Source: Salisediminibacterium beveridgei (lineage in GTDB: Bacteria; Bacillota; Bacilli; Bacillales; Salisediminibacteriaceae). From it: a stretch of DNA of 64,000 bases. The stretch is from assembly GCF_001721685.1 (NCBI RefSeq), contig NZ_CP012502.1, positions 1,116,001 to 1,180,000 of the forward strand. The letters run 5' to 3'. The position numbers and the translations under genes were made by a program. Below the pieces are notes generated by a model. That model was not told the origin of the DNA. It searched no databases and saw nothing but the letters and a program-made list of their open reading frames with translations. Within the stretch, counting starts at the first letter, position 1. Each line of letters opens with the position of its first letter. This document shows positions 17,240 to 27,720 of this stretch, one piece after another.

Positions 17240-17490
17240 AAAGCTCTGTTATCGTTTCGTGTTGATTACCAACACTCAGGGCGAACGCTTGCACCACAGG
17301 CACCTGAGCATCATCTGCTCGAAGTGAACGGCTCGCCCTCAACTCACATTCGCTTTATGAATGTGGATGTTCGGACTGTGCTTATCCTTTGGGCGTCGCG
17401 GGCTGCCCCTCTTTCCATCCTCCGATCAACAACAAGCTTTAACAAAGCTAATATGTAAAAAAACCGGCTGCTAAAGTCGGTTTTTTTGAC
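17240..17490 (+). ncRNA. Unclassified structured region, possible small RNA or structured 3' UTR, ending in a terminator
   Basis: This 410-bp gene-free gap contains, in order, hairpin GTGTTG-ATTAC-CAACAC (17259-17275); a long-range helix AGGGCGA (17278) with TCGCCCT (17333) enclosing hairpin GAGCA-TCATC-TGCTC (17306-17320); hairpin CACATTC-7 nt-GAATGTG (17345-17365); GGGC...GCCC (17391-17408); then a terminator. The series of perfect stems ahead of a terminator is what an independent small RNA looks like. It matches none of 6S, SRP, RNase P, tmRNA or a T-box as I know them. It may instead be the 3' end of the two-component operon transcript. The 3-prime 75 bp holds the marR promoter. Confidence 0.35.
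17457..17487 (+). terminator. Rho-independent terminator
   Basis: AACCGGCT, GCTA loop and AAGTCGGTT followed by a run of T. It ends the structured region or the two-component operon. Its last T residues form part of the marR -35 box. Confidence 0.85.
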
Positions 17491-17533
17491 TTCAAAAATC
17501 AATTCCTTTATGATTTAGAAAGTTAACTGTTAA
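17486..17533 (+). promoter_or_regulatory. marR/RND promoter with palindromic operator
   Basis: TTGACT (17486-17491) and TATGAT (17509-17514) are 17 bp apart. The perfect palindrome TTAAC-T-GTTAA (17523-17533) lies at the expected transcription start, where a MarR-type repressor would block initiation. Autoregulation by the first gene is the simplest reading. Confidence 0.65.
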
Positions 17534-17564
17534 TTATCTAAACAATCCGGAGGGCGGAAATAGG

Positions 17565-18011
17565 ATGAAGGAAAACCTTATACAGACGATTGAAGAACGC
17601 GTTTTTGATATCGTACTGATGTTTAACCAGGAATTCGGTTGTGAAGTGGATCATACGCTCACATCCAACCAGCAATTGCTGTTGTATCTGGTCACACAAA
17701 AGGAAGTTACTCAAGTGAAGGATCTGGCGCGCATCATTAACATTTCAGCCAGTGCGGTCAGTCAAATGGTGTCCAAACTTGAAGCAATGGATATCATCCA
17801 TCGGGAAATTGATCCTGAAAACCGGAGAAATTCGGTACTGAAAGCAGGCGAAAAAGGGAAAGAGCTGACGAAAGAGATGAATGATAAACGAACCGCTATC
17901 GTTTCTAAATATTTAAAAAAATTGAAACGGCAGGATCTTGAGGAACTTGACCGGATCATGGGGAATTTATCAGATATTATTCAAGACGAGAAGAGAGGGA
18001 GTCAGTCATGA
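17565..18011 (+). CDS. MarR-family transcriptional regulator
   Basis: A 148-aa winged-helix regulator. The central HTH reads LARIINISASAVSQMVSKLEAMDIIHREIDPENRRNS, with the wing residues DPENRR typical of MarR proteins, flanked by dimerisation helices. CGGAGGG lies ahead of the ATG. It overlaps the RND transporter start by 4 bp (ATGA), so both are translated from one message. It probably represses the operon from the palindrome at 17523-17533 and is relieved by a transporter substrate. The ligand is unknown. Confidence 0.9.
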   Translation: MKENLIQTIEERVFDIVLMFNQEFGCEVDHTLTSNQQLLLYLVTQKEVTQVKDLARIINISASAVSQMVSKLEAMDIIHREIDPENRRNSVLKAGEKGKELTKEMNDKRTAIVSKYLKKLKRQDLEELDRIMGNLSDIIQDEKRGSQS

Positions 18012-21000
18012 GAAATATTATCGGCTTTTCCATACGGCGTCCGGTATTTACACTGGTGTCGATGACATTATTTATATTGTTGGGGTTTGTGTCCTTGACG
18101 AATATACCGCTGAAGCTGATTCCGGATATTGATCCTCCGATCGCAGTGGTTGTCACAAGCTACGATCAGGCAGGACCGGAGGAAGTGGTGGACCGGGTGA
18201 CGACCCCCATGGAGAATAGTCTCTCGACGATTCAAGGGCTGAATAACATCAGTTCGGTTTCGTCTGAGGGCTCATCGCTGGTGCTCATGGAATTCTCATG
18301 GACGACCTCCATTGATGATATTGAAAATGACATCACTCAGCAGATGAACCAGACTCCTTTACCAAGTGGTGCGGGGAATCCGCAGTTTCTGAAGTTTGAT
18401 CCGTCTCAAATTCCGATCATCCAGCTCTCCTTGTCCACGATCAATGAAGACGATGAGAATTTCAGTGATCTCGTGGTCGATTTGGAGAATGAGCTCTTGA
18501 AGATCGACGGGATTGCCAATATCGATCTTCTCGGGGATGCGATGGATCAGATTGATATCCGTCTCGATCAGGATGATTTAGAGGAGAACGGCCTGACTCA
18601 GAATGCGGTGATTCAAACGCTGCAAAGCCATAATGTTACAGCTCCTGGCGGGGTGGTTTCCAATAATGGTTCGGAAATTTCAACGAGAATTTTGTTTCAG
18701 CTCCATGATGTGGAGGACGTGGAAAACATCGTTTTGACTGCTGATCCTGAGAGCGGGGACGATGTGACAGTCGCGGATGTGGCATCTGTCGGGATTAATC
18801 CTGAACCGATTGACACAATTACCAGAACCAATCAGGAAGATGCGATCCTGATGAATGTCCAGCAGCAGTCGGATGCCAATACGGCGAATGTGGCCCGTGA
18901 CTTTACCGAGCGGTTGAATGAACTGCTCGAAGAATCGAAGTACGAGGATCTCGACCAGGCAGTGCTTTTCAATCAGGGCGAATATGTTGATGATGCGATC
19001 GCGAACGTGGCATTGGCACTTGTTGCAGGTGGGGTCATTGCGATGATTGTCTTGTTCCTGTTCCTTAGAAATTTCAAAACGCCACTGTTGATTGGAATTG
19101 CCATACCATTTTCCGTGATTGTGACGTTTGTGCTCCTGTATTTCACGGATTTCTCTTTGAATATTATGACCCTCGGGGGACTGGCACTCGGAATCGGGAT
19201 GCTGGTGGATAACTCGATCGTCGTAATTGAAAATATCTACCGGCACTTGAATATGAAAAAAGATGCCAAAACAGCTGCCCTGGATGGCGCAAGTGAAGTA
19301 GCGACAGCGATTACGGCTTCGACACTGACAACCGTTTCTGTGTTTTTGCCCGTTGTGTTTATCGCGGGTATTATCGGGAACCTGTTCAGGGAATTTGCAT
19401 TGACCGTTGCGTTCAGTTTATTGGCTTCACTACTCGTTGCCCTGACGGTTGTGCCGATGCTTGCGAGCAAATGGCTCAAAACGCCGAAAGAAGACATGGA
19501 GAAAAAACGGGCTCGATCGAATTTTGTACAGACGTTTGACCGTTCGGCAAGATGGTCGCTCAGGCATAGGTTTGCCATCCTGTTTATTACTTTAGGTTTA
19601 CTTGGGGCGGGCGTTTTTGGAATTACAACGGTTGGCGTTCAATTCTTGCCTGCTACCGATGAAGGGTTTTTCCAGATTGATATCGAGAATGAATCGGGCA
19701 CACCACTGGAAACGACGTTCGAGGATATTGAGGAAATCGAGGAGATCCTTGACGGAGAAGCGGATGTCAGGCATTATACGTCCGTGACCGGATCGAGTGG
19801 TGAACAAGGGCCAAATGCCGGCACAGGAGGCAGTTCGAATGAGGCTGTTATTTATGTCACGATGGTGCCGCTCGAGGACCGGACGATCTCGACCATGGAT
19901 TTCACTGACGAAATTCGCCGGGATGTGGAGCGTGCTGTGCCGGATGGTGAAGTTTCCATTTCGATGGATGCATCGTTTGGTGCAGATCCGAATACGTTCT
20001 CGTTTGATTTAAACGATGCGAATCCACTTCAATTAGAGGAAGTGGCAGAAGATTTATTTGCGGAATTTGAGGACATGAGTGAGTTCAATGAAGTCACAAA
20101 TTCACTCGAAGAAACCATTGTGGAATTGCAACTTCAGATTGATGATGAGGCTGCTCGTGATGCAGGACTTTCACCTGCGCAGATTGCTTCCACTGTCGAT
20201 ACCATGACAAGAGGAGAGATGGCGACCCAGGTCGTGACTGAAGAAAATCAGGTTCTTGAAGTATATGTGCGTTACGACGATGGCTACACTGATACCGTGG
20301 AAGCATTGGAGAATCTCAGGATTCAGACGGGGGACGGTGATTTTGTCAACTTGTCTGAATTGGCGGACTTTGAGGAAGGGGATGCGCCGGAAACAATCAA
20401 CCGGACCAACCTGGAAGAATCCGTGCAATTCACACTGACGTTTTCCTCCGGCAATACGTTGAACGAAATCAACGAATTGGTCCAGAACACAGTGGATGAG
20501 TATGGCTTACCTGATGAGACGTCCATCTCGTACACTGGAGACCAGCAACTCCTCGAGGATGCGATATCTGATTTAACGTTTGCGCTGATTCTTGCCGTGC
20601 TGTTTGTCTACCTCGTGATGGCGGCACAATTTGAATCGTTGCGCTATCCGCTTGTGATTATGTTCAGTGTACCGCTTGTTGTGATCGGGGTCGCGATCGC
20701 GTTGACCGTGACACGCACACCCATCAGTGTCACAGCGATCATTGGACTGATCGTGCTGGTTGGGATTGTCGTAAACAATGCGATTGTGCTGGTGGACTAC
20801 ATCAACCAGCGCAAGGAAGAAGGCATGCGCAGCATGGAGGCGATTGTGACAGGCGTGAAGGATCGTGCCAGACCGATACTCATGACAGCATCCACAACGA
20901 TCCTGGCTTTGATTCCGCTGGCACTTGGATTTGGTGAGGGCAGTGAGATCCAACAGCCGATGGCGATCACAGTGATCGGGGGGATGATCAGTGCAACGTT

Positions 21001-21490
21001 CCTGACGCTGTTCCTGATCCCTGTTTTGTACAGCTTTATGGACAAGGAAACACGTTTTCTGAACCGGAAGTTCATGACACCTGATGGACAGGTTGTTCCA
21101 GCCTATCTGTTGGAGGAGTCGTATTCGGAAGAACAAGGACAAGGAAGAAGACATTTCAGTTCCTACCCTCAAGTGAAGGAAGAAGAGATCCCGTCTCAAC
21201 AGTCTGCCAGGGATTTCACTGACTTTTACCGGCCGGTGTCCGGCGCACCGCAAAAAGAAGAACATCTTTCGGAAACCTGGTTTGACGATACAAATCGCAA
21301 GGATCCGGATGTGGCAGGAGCAGATCGTCAACCTGAATCGGATACGTTTATGTACTCGGAAGAGGTTACTGATAAACTGCCGCCAAGAAGGGTTCGTCAC
21401 TCCGATAAGGACGTTACGAAAGAAGACATGGCACGGTTAATTGAAGAATTGCAACAACAGGAAAAACGCAATAAGCGAGATAAAGACTAG
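18008..21490 (+). CDS. RND-family efflux transporter (AcrB/SwrC-like) with long C-terminal tail
   Basis: A 1160-aa inner-membrane exporter with the HAE-RND layout: TM1 near 12-30, a large outer loop, TM2-6, a second outer loop, TM8-12. Family motifs include PDIDPP after TM1, GGLALGIGMLVDNSIVVIENI (TM4, with the proton-relay acidic residues) and GLIVLVGIVVNNAIVLVDY in the second half. Among Firmicutes it looks like SwrC/YerP, which confers surfactin and drug resistance. After the last TM (about residue 1015) there is an extra ~145-residue hydrophilic, Glu/Arg/Gln-rich tail, which seems longer than in SwrC. No membrane-fusion protein is encoded nearby. It is co-transcribed with marR and ends at a terminator. 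Confidence 0.92.
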   Translation: MRNIIGFSIRRPVFTLVSMTLFILLGFVSLTNIPLKLIPDIDPPIAVVVTSYDQAGPEEVVDRVTTPMENSLSTIQGLNNISSVSSEGSSLVLMEFSWTTSIDDIENDITQQMNQTPLPSGAGNPQFLKFDPSQIPIIQLSLSTINEDDENFSDLVVDLENELLKIDGIANIDLLGDAMDQIDIRLDQDDLEENGLTQNAVIQTLQSHNVTAPGGVVSNNGSEISTRILFQLHDVEDVENIVLTADPESGDDVTVADVASVGINPEPIDTITRTNQEDAILMNVQQQSDANTANVARDFTERLNELLEESKYEDLDQAVLFNQGEYVDDAIANVALALVAGGVIAMIVLFLFLRNFKTPLLIGIAIPFSVIVTFVLLYFTDFSLNIMTLGGLALGIGMLVDNSIVVIENIYRHLNMKKDAKTAALDGASEVATAITASTLTTVSVFLPVVFIAGIIGNLFREFALTVAFSLLASLLVALTVVPMLASKWLKTPKEDMEKKRARSNFVQTFDRSARWSLRHRFAILFITLGLLGAGVFGITTVGVQFLPATDEGFFQIDIENESGTPLETTFEDIEEIEEILDGEADVRHYTSVTGSSGEQGPNAGTGGSSNEAVIYVTMVPLEDRTISTMDFTDEIRRDVERAVPDGEVSISMDASFGADPNTFSFDLNDANPLQLEEVAEDLFAEFEDMSEFNEVTNSLEETIVELQLQIDDEAARDAGLSPAQIASTVDTMTRGEMATQVVTEENQVLEVYVRYDDGYTDTVEALENLRIQTGDGDFVNLSELADFEEGDAPETINRTNLEESVQFTLTFSSGNTLNEINELVQNTVDEYGLPDETSISYTGDQQLLEDAISDLTFALILAVLFVYLVMAAQFESLRYPLVIMFSVPLVVIGVAIALTVTRTPISVTAIIGLIVLVGIVVNNAIVLVDYINQRKEEGMRSMEAIVTGVKDRARPILMTASTTILALIPLALGFGEGSEIQQPMAITVIGGMISATFLTLFLIPVLYSFMDKETRFLNRKFMTPDGQVVPAYLLEESYSEEQGQGRRHFSSYPQVKEEEIPSQQSARDFTDFYRPVSGAPQKEEHLSETWFDDTNRKDPDVAGADRQPESDTFMYSEEVTDKLPPRRVRHSDKDVTKEDMARLIEELQQQEKRNKRDKD

Positions 21491-21493
21491 CAC

Positions 21494-21538
21494 ACCATGT
21501 AAAGGAGGAGTCCAAATACGGGCTCCTCTTTTACATGG
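21494..21538 (+). terminator. Rho-independent terminator
   Basis: CCATGTAAA plus GGAGGAG pairs with CTCCTC plus TTTTACATGG in a long, slightly imperfect stem just after the RND stop codon. Confidence 0.7.
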
Positions 21539-21625
21539 CCGCATTCCAAGGTGGGAGAAATCTCTTTTGCTGTTTCTGAATAAGTGGTAGACTATGAACA
21601 TGATATACGAAAAAGGAGCAATCGA

Positions 21626-22306
21626 ATGGGCACACTGACTCGCGGATCGTGGGGATTCGGATTCATTTTCATTGTTGCGATTCTTTTGACAGCCTGTCAA
21701 AATACGGTCAATGAAGAGGAAGCCTCTCTCAATCTCAATGACGAAGCATTAAATGAAGAGGATTTGGATACATTAATCTCAACAAATGAAAAACTGGTTG
21801 ACCAGTTGGAAGAGAAAACAATCATAAACGACAACCTGCGAGATGAAGTTGCCGAATTAGAGGAAGAGAATGCGGATTTGCGAGAGGATCTTCTCACGTA
21901 TCGGCAACAGACCCTCGAGACGGAGCAGTACGTCACCCGTTATCAGGAAGTCCGTTTGACGATTGATGAAATGACACGCAAGGTTTTTATGGCCATGCAC
22001 GACAGGGATCATGTGCTGCTTGATACGGTCACGACAGACCAGATTGAACCCGATGGCGACCGTAATCTTTTGGTGATTGAAACGGACGAAGATATGACGC
22101 GTTCTTTTCACTACTTGCAAATTGATTCATTTCAATCGATGAGACAAATGGAAGTGGACTATGATCGCGAAAATGAATCCGTTCAAGTGGTTTACGGTCT
22201 TTATTCCGTGGATGACGAATCATTTTTCAGGAATACCACAGTAAATTTGGAATTCATCCATGGGGATAATAATGAATGGCTGCTAGATCATATTGCATAT
22301 CAATAG
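21626..22306 (+). CDS. Coiled-coil lipoprotein of unknown function
   Basis: A 226-aa lipoprotein. The ATG at 21626 follows AAAAAGGAG; an in-frame GTG at 21584 lacks a site and would bury the signal peptide. The signal ends in LLTAC (Cys24). Residues about 50-105 are a heptad-patterned coiled coil (repeated EKLVDQLEEK, AELEEENADLRED). A C-terminal globular domain of ~120 residues contains aromatic strands. It resembles in layout the lipoprotein at 54564-55292 (signal, acidic linker, coiled coil, small C-terminal domain), though the sequences look different. I recognise no family. Confidence 0.8.
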   Translation: MGTLTRGSWGFGFIFIVAILLTACQNTVNEEEASLNLNDEALNEEDLDTLISTNEKLVDQLEEKTIINDNLRDEVAELEEENADLREDLLTYRQQTLETEQYVTRYQEVRLTIDEMTRKVFMAMHDRDHVLLDTVTTDQIEPDGDRNLLVIETDEDMTRSFHYLQIDSFQSMRQMEVDYDRENESVQVVYGLYSVDDESFFRNTTVNLEFIHGDNNEWLLDHIAYQ

Positions 22307-22359
22307 CAATGTGCCAAATGAATAACACGCATTGACGAAAAATAGAGAGAAACATTCAC

Positions 22360-22409
22360 CAGACTATTTCTATTCCTCGCTCACGTGGATATAGATAGTC
22401 TGTTTTTTT
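22360..22409 (+). terminator. Rho-independent terminator
   Basis: CAGACTAT and ATAGTCTG, extended by TTCTAT/ATATAG, close a 14-nt loop followed by TTTTTTT. It ends the coiled-coil lipoprotein transcript. Confidence 0.8.
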
Positions 22410-22439
22410 CAAATCGAATGTACAAGTGCGTCAAGATGT

Positions 22440-22468
22440 TTGATTTTGTCTGGTCTATAAGGTAGATT
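22440..22468 (+). promoter_or_regulatory. Candidate sigma-A promoter of the acetyltransferase-nitrilase gene
   Basis: TTGATT and TAGATT are separated by 17 bp, about 40 bp upstream of the start codon at 22507. Confidence 0.5.
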
Positions 22469-22506
22469 GAACAAAGTGTACAGAGCATGTAAAGGAGGTC
22501 TGCAGC

Positions 22507-24042
22507 ATGAGTTTTTTAGACATGTCCAAATTTGAGAAAAAAATCATTGTGCGTAATATCCGCCACGATGATATCGACGATATTATCGCTTTATCAAGCC
22601 AATGTTTCCCCAATATGGACCCTTGGACCAAACAGCATCTTCTCAGCCACTTGGAAGTGTTTCCTGAAGGGCAGTTCTGTGTGGAAGTAGAAGGGGAGAT
22701 TATCGGAACCTGTTCGAGTCTGTTGATTAATTTTGATGAGTATGATGACCAGCATACCTGGGATGAAATCACGGACGAAGGCTACATTACCAACCATGAC
22801 CCGGAAGGTTACAATATGTATGGCATTGAGGTAGCGGTTCACCCTGATTACCGTCGTATGAAAATTGGAAACCGGCTGTACGAAGCCAGAAAAGAACTTG
22901 CCCGGGAACTGAATCTGAAAAGCATCATCATTGGAGGAAGAATTCCGAATTTCCGCAAGTACAGCGATGAGATGACACCTCGGGAATACGTCGATGCGGT
23001 CATGAATCATCACATTTATGATCCGGTCCTGACGTTTCAGGTCATGAACGGTTTCACGCTGAAACGGATAAATGCCAGATATTTGACCGATGATAAGGCA
23101 TCGATGTCCTATGCGACATTAATGGAGTGGAACAATGTCGATTACCGTCCGACGACAAAGCGGCATTTTAAAACGGCTTTTCCGGTCCGGATTTGTGCGA
23201 TTCAGTATATGATGAAAAAGATTGATTCCTTTGATGATTTCGCGCAGCAGTGTGAATATTATGCAGACGTCGGTGCAAGCTACGAATCGGATTTTGTCGT
23301 ATTTCCGGAAATTTTTACAACCCAGCTGTTGTCCTTTATTGAGGAGAAGAGCCCGAGTCAGGCGATCCGCCGGTTAACGGATTTCACTGAGGATTACATC
23401 AATCTGTTCACGGAACTTGCCATTAAGTATAATGTCAATATTGTGGGAGGTTCCCACTTCGTTGAAGAAGATGGTGAGATTTATAATATTGCTTACCTGT
23501 TCAGACGCGACGGGACGATTGAAAAGCAGTATAAGGTTCATATCACACCGAATGAAAAGAAGTTCTGGGGTATTCGCGGTGGTGACAAAGTGGAAGTATT
23601 TGATACAGACTGCGGCAAAATTTCGATTCAGATCTGTTATGATATTGAATTCCCTGAGATGGCACGAATTGCGACAGAAAAAGGTGCGAATATCATCATA
23701 TCCCCATTCTGTACGGATGATCGTCAAGGGTATTTACGCGTCAAGTACTGTGCACAGGCCCGTGCCGTTGAGAATCAGGTGTATACGGTGATCACCGGGA
23801 CAGTAGGTAATATGACCCACGTTGAAAACATGGATATTCAGTATGCCCAGTCCGGAATCTTCACACCTTCTGATTTTACCTTTGCCCGGGATGGTATTGT
23901 CGGCGAAACGAGTCCGAATATCGAAACCGTTCTCGTTGGCGACGTCGACCTCGAGCTGTTACGTCGATCACGAAAATCAGGCAATGTGACACAGTGGAAG
24001 GACCGTCGAAAGGATCTCTATACGATTCAGCACAGATGCTGA
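22507..24042 (+). CDS. Fused GNAT acetyltransferase and carbon-nitrogen hydrolase (YhcX-like)
   Basis: A 511-aa two-domain enzyme, preceded by AAAGGAGG. The GNAT domain covers about 9-210, with acyl-CoA pocket residues in IEVAVHPDYRRMKIGNRL. The nitrilase domain runs from about 225 to 505, with the Glu-Lys-Cys triad visible as the Glu of FPEIF, the Lys of YKVHITPNEK and the Cys of QICYDIEFPE. Domain order and length match Bacillus YhcX. The hydrolase branch usually cleaves omega-amides or carbamoyl groups. The true substrate is unknown; acylation and amide hydrolysis of one amine substrate is possible. It is monocistronic between a promoter and a terminator. Confidence 0.9.
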   Translation: MSFLDMSKFEKKIIVRNIRHDDIDDIIALSSQCFPNMDPWTKQHLLSHLEVFPEGQFCVEVEGEIIGTCSSLLINFDEYDDQHTWDEITDEGYITNHDPEGYNMYGIEVAVHPDYRRMKIGNRLYEARKELARELNLKSIIIGGRIPNFRKYSDEMTPREYVDAVMNHHIYDPVLTFQVMNGFTLKRINARYLTDDKASMSYATLMEWNNVDYRPTTKRHFKTAFPVRICAIQYMMKKIDSFDDFAQQCEYYADVGASYESDFVVFPEIFTTQLLSFIEEKSPSQAIRRLTDFTEDYINLFTELAIKYNVNIVGGSHFVEEDGEIYNIAYLFRRDGTIEKQYKVHITPNEKKFWGIRGGDKVEVFDTDCGKISIQICYDIEFPEMARIATEKGANIIISPFCTDDRQGYLRVKYCAQARAVENQVYTVITGTVGNMTHVENMDIQYAQSGIFTPSDFTFARDGIVGETSPNIETVLVGDVDLELLRRSRKSGNVTQWKDRRKDLYTIQHRC

Positions 24043-24049
24043 TAAAGTG

Positions 24050-24079
24050 AAAAAGCTCTCCAAATTGGAGGGCTTTTTT
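24050..24079 (+). terminator. Rho-independent terminator
   Basis: AAAAAGCTCTCC and GGAGGGCTTTTTT pair around a 5-nt loop after the YhcX-like gene. Confidence 0.85.
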
Positions 24080-24131
24080 GCTGCACAAGGATAGCGGCAA
24101 CGTGCTGTGGTTGACTTACCGATAAATCAGG

Positions 24132-24148
24132 CATTTCAGGCTGAAATG
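24132..24148 (+). promoter_or_regulatory. Perfect palindrome at the glpP promoter
   Basis: CATTTCAG-G-CTGAAATG, two perfect 8-bp arms around one base, sits just ahead of a -10-like TTATACT (24151-24157) and about 33 bp before glpP. A repressor or activator site is likely; the factor is unknown. Confidence 0.45.
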
Positions 24149-24181
24149 AGTTATACTTAATCACATCAGGGGGGAATAGGA

Positions 24182-24727
24182 ATGAATCCATTTAAGACAG
24201 AGATACTGCCTGCCATTCGTGATCTGAAAGACCTCGACAAGGTAGTCGAGACAGACTATGAACATATCGTACTGTTAAATACACATATCGGGCAGTTGAA
24301 AAGTCTCATGAAAATGTTGAAGTCTCACGATAAAAAAGTGCTGCTTCATGCGGATCTGGTTCAGGGTTTAAAGACGGACGAATATGCCGCGCAATTTCTT
24401 TGCCGAGACATTAAACCATTTGGCATTGTTTCAACCAGGAAGAGTATTCTTCATACAGCAAAAAAAGCGGGGCTTTTGACAGTACAGCGGATGTTTCTGC
24501 TCGACTCACTGGCACTTGAATCCAGTTTTCAAATGTATGAAAGCATTCAACCGGATTGCATCGAGGTACTGCCGGGCATTATGCCGCACATTATCTCAGA
24601 AATTAAAGAAAAAACCGGATCAACGATCATTGCAGGTGGACTGATTCGTACCGAACTCGAAGCAAGAGCGTCACTGAATGCAGGTGCGAGTGCTGTCACG
24701 ACGTCGAATAAAAGTTTGTGGTTGTGA
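24182..24727 (+). CDS. glpP: Glycerol-3-phosphate-responsive antiterminator GlpP
   Basis: A 181-aa protein of the GlpP family (TIM-barrel-like RNA-binding antiterminator). Characteristic stretches are visible: LLHADLVQGLKTDEYAAQF, KPFGIVSTRKSILHTAKK, QPDCIEVLPGIMPHII and IAGGLIRTELEARASLNAGA. It binds glycerol-3-phosphate and then prevents termination in the leader mRNAs of glpFK and glpD. Its position directly upstream of an attenuated glpF leader confirms the role. AGGGGGGAATAGG precedes the ATG. It has the same place as in B. subtilis. Confidence 0.95.
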   Translation: MNPFKTEILPAIRDLKDLDKVVETDYEHIVLLNTHIGQLKSLMKMLKSHDKKVLLHADLVQGLKTDEYAAQFLCRDIKPFGIVSTRKSILHTAKKAGLLTVQRMFLLDSLALESSFQMYESIQPDCIEVLPGIMPHIISEIKEKTGSTIIAGGLIRTELEARASLNAGASAVTTSNKSLWL

Positions 24728-24803
24728 AATGTTGAACAATCCTTTTGTACCAGTTGTTTTCCTTAGATTTGAAAAAAACTTTACTATTTTTTTGATTATT
24801 CTG

Positions 24804-24832
24804 TTGACAACGCTTACAATCGATGGTTAAAT
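24804..24832 (+). promoter_or_regulatory. glpF promoter with a CcpA cre box over the -35
   Basis: TTGACA (24804-24809) and TTAAAT (24827-24832) are 17 bp apart. TGACAACGCTTACA (24805-24818) matches the cre consensus TGWNANCGNTNWCA at every position and overlaps the -35, so CcpA binding should block transcription when glucose is present. Confidence 0.85.
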
Positions 24833-24869
24833 GAGTCTTAAGTTAATTAGTTTTCGTGGAGACGATGAG

Positions 24870-24927
24870 ACCAACGAAAAGCAAACCCTGGACCATGGCC
24901 AGGGGTAGCTTTTCGTTGGTTTTTTTT
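24870..24927 (+). terminator. GlpP-controlled leader terminator (attenuator) of glpFK
   Basis: ACCAACGAAAAGC and GCTTTTCGTTGGT form a perfect 13-bp stem followed by a run of T, about 40 nt after the predicted transcription start and 37 bp before glpF. The stem encloses an inner CCCTGG/CCAGGG helix. A terminator ahead of the first gene, beside glpP, is the known GlpP antitermination layout. Confidence 0.85.
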
Positions 24928-24964
24928 GTGCCCACACACATTATTTCTTGAGGGGGAAATAAAC

Positions 24965-27432
<2,468 letters not shown>

Positions 27433-27497
27433 CATTTTCACCAAACAGCTTGATATGATATGCTGTCGTTAAGTTCATATTCTGTCTGAGATGCTGA

Positions 27498-27559
27498 GAG
27501 ACGACAACATGTATGATTTTCCCTCTGGGGTAATCTGCCTCTGTGTCGTCTCTTTTTTT
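27498..27559 (+). terminator. Terminator after glpK, possibly a second GlpP attenuator
   Basis: GAGACGACA and TGTCGTCTC form a perfect 9-bp stem around a 37-nt loop, followed by TTTTTTT. It shares GAGACGA and a GGGGTA element with the glpF leader (GAGACGA at about 24860, GGGGTAG at 24902). It may be the glpFK terminator, or a glpD leader attenuator if glpD is transcribed from a promoter between glpK and this site. Confidence 0.7.
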
Positions 27560-27633
27560 CCATTAAGTTGAAAAGCTGTGGTTGTTGTTGGTGGTCAAGT
27601 CAAAACGAGGCTATGCATTCACCAAAAAAGGAC

Positions 27634-27664
27634 GTTGACCGTCAACAAGAACGACAAATATGAT
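27634..27664 (+). promoter_or_regulatory. Candidate glpD promoter with palindrome over the -35
   Basis: TTGACC (27635-27640) and TATGAT (27659-27664) are 18 bp apart. The palindrome GTTGAC-C-GTCAAC (27634-27646) covers the -35, a typical repressor position. Transcription would start after the terminator at 27498-27559. Confidence 0.5.
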
Positions 27665-27720
27665 CCAAATCATCATGGGGTAGTTATAGTGATAGTATTA
27701 ATTTAGGAGGTTGTTAGGAT

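Noticed and set aside
20573..21400. A 275-aa minus-strand ORF inside the RND gene
   Set aside because: Antisense to a well-supported transporter; His/Arg/Gln-rich shadow of its codons without start signals.
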